DNA from: Chloroflexota bacterium
GTDB lineage: Bacteria; Chloroflexota; Dormibacteria; Dormibacterales; Dormibacteraceae
NCBI GenBank assembly: GCA_005881275.1
Contig: VBEF01000023.1
Span: 1-41,242 of the forward strand
Length of the DNA: 41,242 nucleotides
Direction: 5' to 3'
The notes below the pieces were generated by a model that was not told the origin of the DNA, did no database searches, and saw only the letters and a program-made list of their open reading frames with translations. The first letter of the stretch is position 1; each line of letters begins with the position of its first letter. A program made the translations under genes and the position numbers. Shown here one piece after another: positions 8,318 through 15,474 of the stretch.

Positions 8318-8809
8318 GCCAACACAGTCGTCGTCGTGCTCGTCAGGATGTTGGCTGTCGTGCTCGTCGTGCCCGTCGTGTGGCTCGTGCTCGGCGCCGG
8401 AACCGTGGTCGTGCGGATGCCCGTGGCCTGTTAAGCCCCAGACGAGAACGGCCTCTTCTTCTATGTCAAGGAACAGTTCACCAACTTCAAGCGTGGCGGT
8501 TGAGGTTCAGACTCAAAGAACCGGTTCGGGTTCTCGCCACCGGAGCCATCGGGCTCATGCTCCGTGGCACCTGACCCCGCGAGGCGATCCGACGCCATGT
8601 CGTCGGCCTACATAGCCTTGGCCACAACGGTGTCTATAGGTAATCTCTCGTCGCCCGGGGACGCAACGCCGGCGATACACGTCGATTATCAGCAGCTTAG
8701 AACTCTGAGAATTCTCGTCCAGAAATGGTGGAAACGATCGATTTCAATTCGATTCTTCGAGGGCCCGCACGTATTCCGTCCAGATTTGAGACGTCTTTTC
8801 GACGGGTTA
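8318..8809. other. Region with gene remnants, no intact gene
   Basis: On the minus strand 8318-8506 extends the His-rich frame without a usual start. On the plus strand 8435-8503 reads APDENGLFFYVKEQFTNF then KRGG and a stop, which looks like the end of a real protein but has an in-frame TAA right before it. The rest (to 8809) is less GC-rich and shows no convincing gene. The region looks like decayed DNA at the island's left side. Confidence 0.35.
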
Positions 8810-8923
8810 CTACACGACTACTACAACAACGCCGAGAAGCACGCCCACGAAAATGACCCATGAGATCTTGTAAATCGGATCCGTCACATCCTCACGTTGC
8901 TGCACAAACCAGTCATCGGTCAG
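8810..8923 (-). CDS. Possible 37-aa single-pass membrane peptide after DUF1116
   Basis: This short frame overlaps the 3' end of the DUF1116 gene by a few codons and begins at a CTG whose next residues read TDDWFVQQREDVTDPIYK. It ends in one hydrophobic helix (ISWVIFVGVLLGVVVVVV) and a TAG-TAA double stop. Composition (charged head, one membrane segment) is typical of real small membrane proteins, and the overlap would allow translational coupling. Against it: a non-standard start, no clear ribosome-binding site, and no equivalent after the second DUF1116 gene. Confidence 0.35.
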   Translation of the reverse strand: MTDDWFVQQREDVTDPIYKISWVIFVGVLLGVVVVVV

Positions 8924-10160
8924 TAAGTTCTGCGTAGGCGGTCGCTGCCAACTCAAAGCACTCGATCGAAGCTGTGAAGCTGCCTGCCCCTATCTGACCG
9001 CCATCTTTGCCGGCGACTCCAATGTCCAGGACTGGCGTTATGCCTTTTTCGACCACGAGCCGGATGTCGATCCCGATGGGGACGCCACGAAAGCCAAGAT
9101 AAGGAATCCTCAGCTCGGGGTGCTCGCCGAGGGTGATCTCATACATCGCAAGGTTCGCCTCGACCATCCTTTGTGCCGAGCCGCCCTGATACTCCTGTAG
9201 GGGGAAGGCTGCGGCTTGTGCGAAACCTCCCAGGCCAGCCGTCTCGTTGAATGTGCTCTCGCCCCCCATGAACTCAATATCCGACTCCGTAAATCCGTCG
9301 AACAGCCTGGCTCCAGCCATCCTCGGCAGCGGGCCACGAAACCAGTCGTTACCGAGGCCGCTCACGCGGATCGCAAACTCGCGACAGTTGAAGACCATGC
9401 CGGTGACTACGCTCGACCCCGTGATGCCGTGCGCGGCGTCGGCAGCGGCGCGTGACGACGCCATCGAGAGCCGCAGGAAGAAGTAGTCGCTCGACCGCAG
9501 GTAATCCATCGTCTGCTTCACGGGCTCGGGCATTCGCTGCTGCAGCTGCATGAGCGGTTCGAACAGCTCGCGCGTGAACAGGAGCGTTGCGGCCGTGTTG
9601 CGGCTGTGCAACTCGTCCCCCATGTGTAGGGCCCGCTTCATGATCGGCAGCAATGGCACACCGCCGGCGGCCCGGACCGCCTCACCGATGGTCGGTCCGA
9701 TGACATCGCGGAGTGAGCAGAGATTCCGCTCCACATCCGAGTTGTAAACACCGTAGTTCAGCCTGTGGCGGGAGACGCCTTCGAACAGATTGCAAAATGC
9801 CCGATTCGATCCGGCTCGGTTCTCGACCACGAGCACCGGCATCGATGCGGTGTAGATGCCGGCCAGCGATCCCACGCATCGATAGTCGCCGCATGGACGG
9901 ACCTGAATCTGACCGGACGCGACCTTGTCCGCCGCGTCGGCCATGTTTTCCGCCAGGCCCTCATGCACGGCGCCGCCCAGGATCCCGTTGCGCTGTCCTC
10001 CGACGTACCCCTCCCAGCGAAGCGACGCTCCCGACGCGAGCACCGTGCGCGGGTCGAAATCTGGCACCGCCTCCGACAGTGGCAGCACGTCGACCAGCAC
10101 AGGGTCCGCCGCGGCCAGGCGGTGGACCGCCTCGGTGTTGGCGCTGTCCCGCGGCGTCAA
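8913..10160 (-). CDS. DUF1116 protein (AllG/YlbE-like), copy 1
   Basis: This 415-aa protein belongs to the DUF1116 family, whose E. coli member YlbE (AllG) is a subunit of oxamate carbamoyltransferase. Diagnostic stretches are LRWEGYVGGQRNGILGGAVH, VGSLAGIYTASMPVLVVE, RAFCNLFEGVSRHRLNYG, RALHMGDELHSRNTA, and the GSSVVTGM...CREFAIRVSGLG block. It is a clear paralogue of the protein at 20078-21334 along its whole length. It starts four bases after the synthetase-like gene's stop region, at a TTG (MTPRDSANTEAV); no better in-frame start was found. The FdrA and AllH partners of oxamate carbamoyltransferase are absent from the window, so its reaction here is unknown. It is the last large gene of the five-gene left arm. 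Confidence 0.85.
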   Translation of the reverse strand: MTPRDSANTEAVHRLAAADPVLVDVLPLSEAVPDFDPRTVLASGASLRWEGYVGGQRNGILGGAVHEGLAENMADAADKVASGQIQVRPCGDYRCVGSLAGIYTASMPVLVVENRAGSNRAFCNLFEGVSRHRLNYGVYNSDVERNLCSLRDVIGPTIGEAVRAAGGVPLLPIMKRALHMGDELHSRNTAATLLFTRELFEPLMQLQQRMPEPVKQTMDYLRSSDYFFLRLSMASSRAAADAAHGITGSSVVTGMVFNCREFAIRVSGLGNDWFRGPLPRMAGARLFDGFTESDIEFMGGESTFNETAGLGGFAQAAAFPLQEYQGGSAQRMVEANLAMYEITLGEHPELRIPYLGFRGVPIGIDIRLVVEKGITPVLDIGVAGKDGGQIGAGSFTASIECFELAATAYAELTDR

Positions 10161-10164
10161 CGCA

Positions 10165-11553
10165 TCAGAAGAAGGTCAGGTACCGCTCGATCTCCCAGGG
10201 GGAGATCTGGTTGTGGTAGTCCCACCACTCATGTGACTTGAGGTCGACGTATGCCGTTTTCAGGTCCGGGCCGAAGACCCTCTCCATCAGCGGGTCGGCC
10301 TCGAACGCCTCCACCGCCTCGAGAAGCGTCCGCGGGAGCGTCTTGATCCCGCGGTCGGCCAGCTCGGCATCGGAGAGCAGGTACATGTTCTCCCGCCTGG
10401 GCTCACCGGGATCGAGCTCGTTCTCTATCCCGTCGAGGCCCGCCTGCAGGTATGCGGCGGCTGCGAGGTAGGGGTTGCAGGTCGCGTCCACGGCCCGGCT
10501 TTCGACCCGAGGGCTGGTCAGCGGAATCCGAAGCATGTGCGTCCGGTTGTTGCCGCCGTAGGAGCGGAAGATCGGCGCCCAAGTGAACCCGGTCATTGAG
10601 CCCGACTTGACCAGCCGCTTGTAGGAGTTGACCGTCGGCGCCGCCACCGCGGTCAAAGCGGGCGCGTGGGCGAGCACCCCTGCGATGAACTGGTACGCGA
10701 GCTTCGAGACACCGCATTCGCGAGGGTCGTCAGGATCCGCGAACAGGTTGGCCCCGGAGTGGATGTCAGCCAGGGACATGTTGAAATGGGCGCCGGTCCC
10801 AGTTCGATTCGCGTACGGCTTCGGCATGAGCGTGAGCTCGAAGCCGTGGCGTCGCGCGACCTCCTTCATCATCATCCGCCACAGCGTCTGGCGGTCGGCC
10901 ATCGACATCACGTCCGTATAGGAGAAGTCGAACTCGAACTGCGAGTTGGAATCCTCGTGATCGAATGAGTGCACGTCCCAGCCAAGCTGGTTCATGTATC
11001 CGATCACCTCGTCCATGAACGGCATGTTGGCCAGGAGGTCGGAGATGTCGTAAGCGGCCTTAGCCAGCACGTCGCGTGGGTTGGCGGGGACGACGGCGCC
11101 GTCCTCCTTGCGCACGAGATAGAACTCGGTCTCGATGCCAAGGTTGAAGACGTAGCCAAGCCCGGCAGCGCGGTCTACCGCGCGCTGGAGCACGACCCGG
11201 CTGCACATGGGCCACCGCTGATTGTGGAAATAAAGATGGCCCGGGGCCCACGCGTACCCACGCATCCAGGGCAGCTCCACGATGCGATCCAGATCTGGTC
11301 GCACGGAGAGCTCATCGTCGTTTGGCTCCTGCCCAAGACCGTCGAGCGCGGCTCCCGTGAACAGCTCGGAGCCACGCATCATGCCGCTGAAGTGGTCGAT
11401 GGGGACGCACTTCGCCTTGCCCACGCCATGGACGTCCGTGTACGCAGCCAGGCAGTAGCGGATGCCCGCCTTCGTAAGCTCCTCGCGCTTGGCTTCGTAT
11501 TCCGATCGATCGCCGGCGAGGATTGGGTGTCGGCCCTGCACCTTGTTAGTCAT
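10165..11553 (-). CDS. Glutamine synthetase-like ligase (type III GlnT/GMAS group), copy 1
   Basis: This 462-aa cytoplasmic enzyme of the glutamine-synthetase superfamily is expected to make a gamma-glutamyl amide from glutamate, ATP and ammonia or an amine. Motifs in order: YTDVHGVGKAK (beta-grasp region), ALDGLG, the metal-site strand GIETEFYL (about residue 142), SFDHEDSNSQFEFDF, GTGAHFNMSL (glutamate/ATP site), NSYKRLV, GGNNRTHMLRIP and ESRAVDATCNPYLAAAA. Between NSYKRLV and NNRTHM the loop reads KSGSMTGFTWAPIF. E. coli GlnA has GYEAP here, with flap residue Glu327, and this protein has no Glu. That points away from a plain ammonia enzyme. Its ATG overlaps the upstream gene's end (ATGACTAA), and DUF1116 follows directly, so the arm is translationally coupled. 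Confidence 0.9.
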   Translation of the reverse strand: MTNKVQGRHPILAGDRSEYEAKREELTKAGIRYCLAAYTDVHGVGKAKCVPIDHFSGMMRGSELFTGAALDGLGQEPNDDELSVRPDLDRIVELPWMRGYAWAPGHLYFHNQRWPMCSRVVLQRAVDRAAGLGYVFNLGIETEFYLVRKEDGAVVPANPRDVLAKAAYDISDLLANMPFMDEVIGYMNQLGWDVHSFDHEDSNSQFEFDFSYTDVMSMADRQTLWRMMMKEVARRHGFELTLMPKPYANRTGTGAHFNMSLADIHSGANLFADPDDPRECGVSKLAYQFIAGVLAHAPALTAVAAPTVNSYKRLVKSGSMTGFTWAPIFRSYGGNNRTHMLRIPLTSPRVESRAVDATCNPYLAAAAYLQAGLDGIENELDPGEPRRENMYLLSDAELADRGIKTLPRTLLEAVEAFEADPLMERVFGPDLKTAYVDLKSHEWWDYHNQISPWEIERYLTFF

Positions 11554-12484
11554 CGCCCAGCCCCTCGGCGAGCGGAGCGAACGGAATCCGCTCCGACCAC
11601 GCCTTCCAGCGAGCGACGTTAGAGGCGTCGATCATCTGCCCGATCGGTCCCAGCGCCAGGTCTTCACCGTCTACCGCGCTAGATGCGAGGTGACGGACGA
11701 TGACGTCACCCAACGCGCCGCCGATTCCAGGCGCGTTGATGTCCCATGTGCCCTCCGAGCGCCCTTCGCGAACGGCCTGCACCGCCTTTGGCGTTCCATT
11801 GCGTGACACGACCTTGATGCTCTCGCGTCCGGTCTCGTCGAGAGCGTCTAGCGTGCCCAGCATCGTCTCGTCGTTGAACGGGACCATGCCGTCAAGCTGA
11901 GGAAAATCGGCCAGGATTCGCAGCGCCGTGACGCGTCCTCCCGGCCGGAGGTCGGATTCGTTGCGGTACTTGTCCTCCGTGGGATCGTTGACACGATTCA
12001 ATCCGCTGCGGTCGACGCCGTTGACGATTCCGGCGACGAGCTCGTCGTCGTCGATGATCTTCGGGCCGCCGACCACGGCCACGGCGGCACCGGTGCGCAG
12101 CCGATCGGCCAGGTGCTCGGCCATGTATGTGCCCTGGTTGAAGTTCGGGTAGACGAGCGAGCCGTCCACAGGAAATCGCGGGCGCTCGAAGCTGAACACC
12201 TGGAGCCCGGCCTTGCGCGCCCGAGCGACGGCGGCCGCCGGCTCCATCGGGTCGAGCACGTAGATGACGACAGCGCGAAACTTCGCCGCGATCGCCGCGT
12301 CGATTGTCGAGGCGGCTCGCTCGCGCCAGTCCGCCCGCGAGAAGTCGTTGAAGACAACACGCAGCTCGAGACCCGAAGTCTCAAGACGGTGATGCAGACC
12401 ATGAGCGATGGCGTCGACGCCCGGGTTGGTCCCGTAGTCCATGGGGTTGAGGTACAGGACGCGCCCGGACGCTTTTGACGTCAT
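11546..12484 (-). CDS. Type-1 periplasmic-binding-fold protein lacking a signal peptide
   Basis: Taking the ATG at 12484 (MTSKASGRVLYLNPMDYG), which overlaps the stop of the upstream M24 gene as ATGA, the protein is 312 aa. It matches the Peripla_BP_4/LacI-type sugar-binding fold: the opening strand VLYLNPMDYGTNPGVDAIAHG, DAAIAAKFRAVVIYVLDP, a hinge at AVAVVGGPKIIDDDEL, and GMVPFNDETMLGTLDALDE. There is no signal peptide, lipobox, DNA-binding helix-turn-helix or transporter partner. It therefore probably acts in the cytoplasm, binding a small molecule or serving as an unusual regulator or enzyme. The frame is open to 12583, but the extra N-terminus is arginine-rich noise. Ends overlap on both sides (ATGA and ATGACTAA), so it is tightly coupled in the operon. 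Confidence 0.78.
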   Translation of the reverse strand: MTSKASGRVLYLNPMDYGTNPGVDAIAHGLHHRLETSGLELRVVFNDFSRADWRERAASTIDAAIAAKFRAVVIYVLDPMEPAAAVARARKAGLQVFSFERPRFPVDGSLVYPNFNQGTYMAEHLADRLRTGAAVAVVGGPKIIDDDELVAGIVNGVDRSGLNRVNDPTEDKYRNESDLRPGGRVTALRILADFPQLDGMVPFNDETMLGTLDALDETGRESIKVVSRNGTPKAVQAVREGRSEGTWDINAPGIGGALGDVIVRHLASSAVDGEDLALGPIGQMIDASNVARWKAWSERIPFAPLAEGLGDD

Positions 12485-13755
12485 CGCCTGACCAACGTGC
12501 GCGGAATCTGCTTGGTCAGGACCTCGACGCCTTGATCTGTTATGAGGAGCTGGTCCTCGGCGGTGAAGATTCCGCTCCTCCATTCATCGTCGCCGTCCAT
12601 GCCCACGATCGTCGGTTCGACGCAGAGCACCATGCCGGGCCGTGCGACCACCTCCCCCTGCTCGGTGCCGGGCTTGCCGACGAGCGGCAGCTCCCAATGG
12701 TCGAGCCCGATGCTGTGCCCGATCTGGCCGGGTATGAGCGTGAAGGCGCCAACACCTGCGTCATCGAAGCACGCCTGCGCAGCGCTCCATGATTCGCCCA
12801 GCTTGCGGCCGGGCCCAAGCGCCTCCACCGACGCGTCCAGCGCCTGCACCGCGATGTCGTAGTAGTGCTCCGCTTTGTCGCTCAGCCGTCCGATGACGCC
12901 GGAGCGGATGAAGTCCGCGCGGTATCCATCGACCGAGCATCCGCCATCCAGCCACACCTGCTCACCTTCGTTGATGGGCCTGTCGCTCGCCGGCTGGAGC
13001 ACTTGCCGGTACCGCTCCGGACCTGCGAGGAAGATGAGCGTCATCGGTGTGACCGACGGACGGGCCCCGGCGGCGAGCATCGCCTGCGCCGCAATGCGGG
13101 TCAGCGACGCCTCGGTGACGCCGGGGGTCAGCGCATCGAGCGCAGCCATGTAGCCGATCTCGGAAAGCCGCACCGCCTCGCGCAGGCGCGAGATCTCCTC
13201 TCCGCTCTTGAGAGCTCGCATCGCCCAGATCGGAAGCGCGACGTCGACGATCTGCGCGCCGGTCAGGCTCGCCACCAGCCGCTCGTGGTCGTGGGGGCTC
13301 AGGTTGGGCCGCTGGCCGAGGCCAAGCTCAAGGCCCAGCCGGCCGCGATCGAGGCCACGCTCAGCGATAGCCCCCACGATCGCTGCGATGGGATCGTCGT
13401 CCAGCGCGTACAGGCAAGGCTGCATCCAGCTCGTCCCCGCCACCCCACCTCTCTCGACGACCGTGGCCACAAGGGCGGCCTGCCCCGGATCCTGGGTCAC
13501 GATAGCTGCCGTCGGAAGCAAGGGCGGCAGGATCCACAGCCAGGTCTGCAGGCCGCTGATGTAGCGAATCGTGTTCGGCTGCGCGAGCACCAGCGCGTCG
13601 AGATTCAACTCGCGCATCAAGCCGGATGCGGCCGTGTATCGGAGTGCGTACTCGCCGAGCGAGAACTCCAGGTTGGGAGCATTTCGCCCGGTGAGCGCGA
13701 TCGGCTCGGCCCGCGACCTTGCGACTGTTTCGAGCAGCCCGTTGAGGTCCATCAC
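12481..13755 (-). CDS. M24 metallopeptidase / creatinase-like (Xaa-Pro peptidase fold)
   Basis: This 424-aa pita-bread enzyme has an N-terminal creatinase-type domain (about residues 35-190; LDALVLAQPNTIRYISGLQTW) and a C-terminal catalytic domain. The five metal ligands of aminopeptidase P can be placed: Asp in WLDGGCSVDG, Asp in YRADFIRSG, His in GHSIGLDHWELP, Glu in CVEPTIVG, Glu in FTAEDQLLIT. A metal-dependent activity is therefore likely: either cleavage of Xaa-Pro dipeptides or C-N hydrolysis. Creatinase itself, which uses this fold without metal, yields sarcosine and urea. The gene sits between the APC permease (16 bp upstream) and the binding-fold protein (ATGA overlap). In a nitrogen cluster a role in releasing an amine or amino acid is reasonable inference. 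Confidence 0.85.
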   Translation of the reverse strand: MMDLNGLLETVARSRAEPIALTGRNAPNLEFSLGEYALRYTAASGLMRELNLDALVLAQPNTIRYISGLQTWLWILPPLLPTAAIVTQDPGQAALVATVVERGGVAGTSWMQPCLYALDDDPIAAIVGAIAERGLDRGRLGLELGLGQRPNLSPHDHERLVASLTGAQIVDVALPIWAMRALKSGEEISRLREAVRLSEIGYMAALDALTPGVTEASLTRIAAQAMLAAGARPSVTPMTLIFLAGPERYRQVLQPASDRPINEGEQVWLDGGCSVDGYRADFIRSGVIGRLSDKAEHYYDIAVQALDASVEALGPGRKLGESWSAAQACFDDAGVGAFTLIPGQIGHSIGLDHWELPLVGKPGTEQGEVVARPGMVLCVEPTIVGMDGDDEWRSGIFTAEDQLLITDQGVEVLTKQIPRTLVRR

Positions 13756-13771
13756 GGCCTGCCGGATTCGC

Positions 13772-15253
13772 TCAGCGCAGTGCGGCCCGCGTCACCTCGG
13801 CGCCAATCGGTGCGTCAGGCCCAACCGGCTGCTTGACCCTGCGGCGAAGGACGAGGAACCACCACAGCGCGCCCAGCACCGCGGTCACCACGAACGCTTC
13901 CTCGAGGATCGGGAACGAGCCCAGATTCGGGTTCGTTGCCGCCCTCGGCCAGGCTGCGTCGATCGCGACGAAGCCCACCCACACGATGCCGATGACCGCA
14001 AGCGGCGTGCCCCATGCACCCAGCTTGAAAGGTGCGTCTGTCGTCGGCCACCCGGCGAGCCGCCTCCTGATCAAGGAGGCCAGGACGAGGAAGTACGGGA
14101 TCAGGATCATGAACGTGATTGCTGCGATCAGGACCGGGATCTGCTGAACGAACAGCAGCGGAACCATGCTCAAAAGCGCGGCCACGACGATGCAGATGAC
14201 CGGTTCACCATTTCCCGCCAACCGCGTGAGGAAGCGCGAGCCTGGGAGTTGATTGTCCCGCGCCATGCCGTACATCATGCGCACGATCGCGGCCAGGGTT
14301 GCGATCGAGGTGCTGGATACGGCGACGAAAGCCGCGATGAGGAACGCCTTGGCGCCGAACGAACCGAGATTCTCGTTCAGCGTCGCAGGGATCACCCCTT
14401 CGGGCTCCGCCATCCCCTTGGCCACGTCGGGCAGCGACAGGATGAGCGCGAAGTCAAAGACGAATACGAACAAGCAAGCGCCCGCCAAAGCGGTGACGAT
14501 CGCCCGGGCTGGGCTCACTCGCGAGTTCCTGGTTTCTTCCGCGAACGTACCCGCTGTCTCAAATCCCACGAACTGCGTGATCACCAGCGCGACCACGATG
14601 AGGAACGGCACGATGTAGCTCCCCTTCGCCTCCACCCCACCTGTTGTGAAAAGCACGCTCAGAGGCTGATGGACGTGGCCGAGGAGGAGGATCGCCGCCC
14701 CAAGTAGAACGATGAGCTCGAGTGTCACGCCAATGTTGTTGATCAGCGCCACGACACGGACCGACGTGCTCATGATCAAGGCCGTGGCGATGATCGTGAG
14801 GAACGAGATCACGATTTCAGTCGTCGAGTTGAACTTGATCTGGTCAGGAAAGACTCCGGCCAGAACGATGTTGATCACCAGCCCTACCGCAGGCATCACC
14901 AGGATGATGGCGACGAGATAAAAGAGGCCGGTCGCCCAACCCACGCCTTCGCCGCCGAGGTATTTCGCCCACTGGTAGATCCCGCCCTCGAGCGGGTAGT
15001 GGGAGCTGAGCTCCGCCCACGACAGAGCCACGAGCAGCTGGAAAAGGAAGATCAGAGGTATGGACCAGATGAACGCCGGGCCGCCGAAGAAGAGCGTGGC
15101 GCCGGTGATCAACAGAGCACCGGTGGTGGGGCCCTGAAACGCGATCGCGAACAGCGAGCTCGAGATGTAGCCGATGGCTCGCTTGAGCTTCGGCTCGACG
15201 CCGAACTGCCTCAGATAGACGTCATCATCATGGCCTGCCCTGGACTCGGACAT
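13772..15253 (-). CDS. APC-family amino acid/amine permease, copy 1 (ACT-like)
   Basis: Starting at the ATG at 15253 (MSESRAGHDDDVYL), preceded by GGGAGGGGAG, this is a 493-aa secondary transporter with about twelve hydrophobic segments. The first region (LKRAIGYISSSLFAIAFQGP) and WAELSSHYPLEGGIYQWAKYLGG are typical of the amino acid/choline (ACT) branch of the APC superfamily; FVGFETAGTFAEETRNSRVSPARAI is the usual helix 6-loop region. It would import an amino acid, GABA-like compound or amine with a cation. It heads the left arm, right downstream of the minus-strand promoter at 15325-15353. It is not closely similar to the permease of the right arm, so the arms may take up different substrates. 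Confidence 0.88.
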   Translation of the reverse strand: MSESRAGHDDDVYLRQFGVEPKLKRAIGYISSSLFAIAFQGPTTGALLITGATLFFGGPAFIWSIPLIFLFQLLVALSWAELSSHYPLEGGIYQWAKYLGGEGVGWATGLFYLVAIILVMPAVGLVINIVLAGVFPDQIKFNSTTEIVISFLTIIATALIMSTSVRVVALINNIGVTLELIVLLGAAILLLGHVHQPLSVLFTTGGVEAKGSYIVPFLIVVALVITQFVGFETAGTFAEETRNSRVSPARAIVTALAGACLFVFVFDFALILSLPDVAKGMAEPEGVIPATLNENLGSFGAKAFLIAAFVAVSSTSIATLAAIVRMMYGMARDNQLPGSRFLTRLAGNGEPVICIVVAALLSMVPLLFVQQIPVLIAAITFMILIPYFLVLASLIRRRLAGWPTTDAPFKLGAWGTPLAVIGIVWVGFVAIDAAWPRAATNPNLGSFPILEEAFVVTAVLGALWWFLVLRRRVKQPVGPDAPIGAEVTRAALR

Positions 15254-15324
15254 GGTTGCTCCCCTCCCGGGGCGCATGGCCCCAGCCTCATCAAGCGCGT
15301 CGCCATCCTCGACGCTGTACGCGC

Positions 15325-15353
15325 ACAGTAAGGCGTCAAAGCACGGTTGTCAA
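15325..15353 (-). promoter_or_regulatory. Promoter of the left arm
   Basis: On the minus strand TTGACA (15348-15353) and TACTGT (15325-15330) are separated by exactly 17 bp, a near-consensus primary-sigma promoter. Transcription would start near 15318, about 65 nt upstream of the permease ATG at 15253. Confidence 0.7.
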
Positions 15354-15404
15354 CATCAGGGGGTCGTTTCGCGCCGAATCTCGTCTTTGGAGGCGCCTGA
15401 CGAA

Positions 15405-15433
15405 TTGACCTTCGATCCTGGGGGTGCTAGCCT
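15405..15433 (+). promoter_or_regulatory. Promoter of the right arm
   Basis: TTGACC (15405-15410) and TAGCCT (15428-15433) are 17 bp apart. The start would be near 15440, leaving a leader of about 35 nt before the permease ATG at 15475. The two divergent -35 boxes are about 50 bp apart, room for one regulator site controlling both arms. Confidence 0.62.
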
Positions 15434-15474
15434 AGCCGGCAACGCCAAAGCAGCTCGTTCTAGGGGGAAGCGCG

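Noticed and set aside
8564..8863. 99-aa plus-strand open frame
   Set aside because: No Shine-Dalgarno, protein text looks random, and the minus strand in the same area gives a better (small) membrane peptide.
12485..12583. N-terminal extension of the binding-fold protein
   Set aside because: Arginine-rich, no signal peptide; the ATGA overlap at 12484 marks the natural start.
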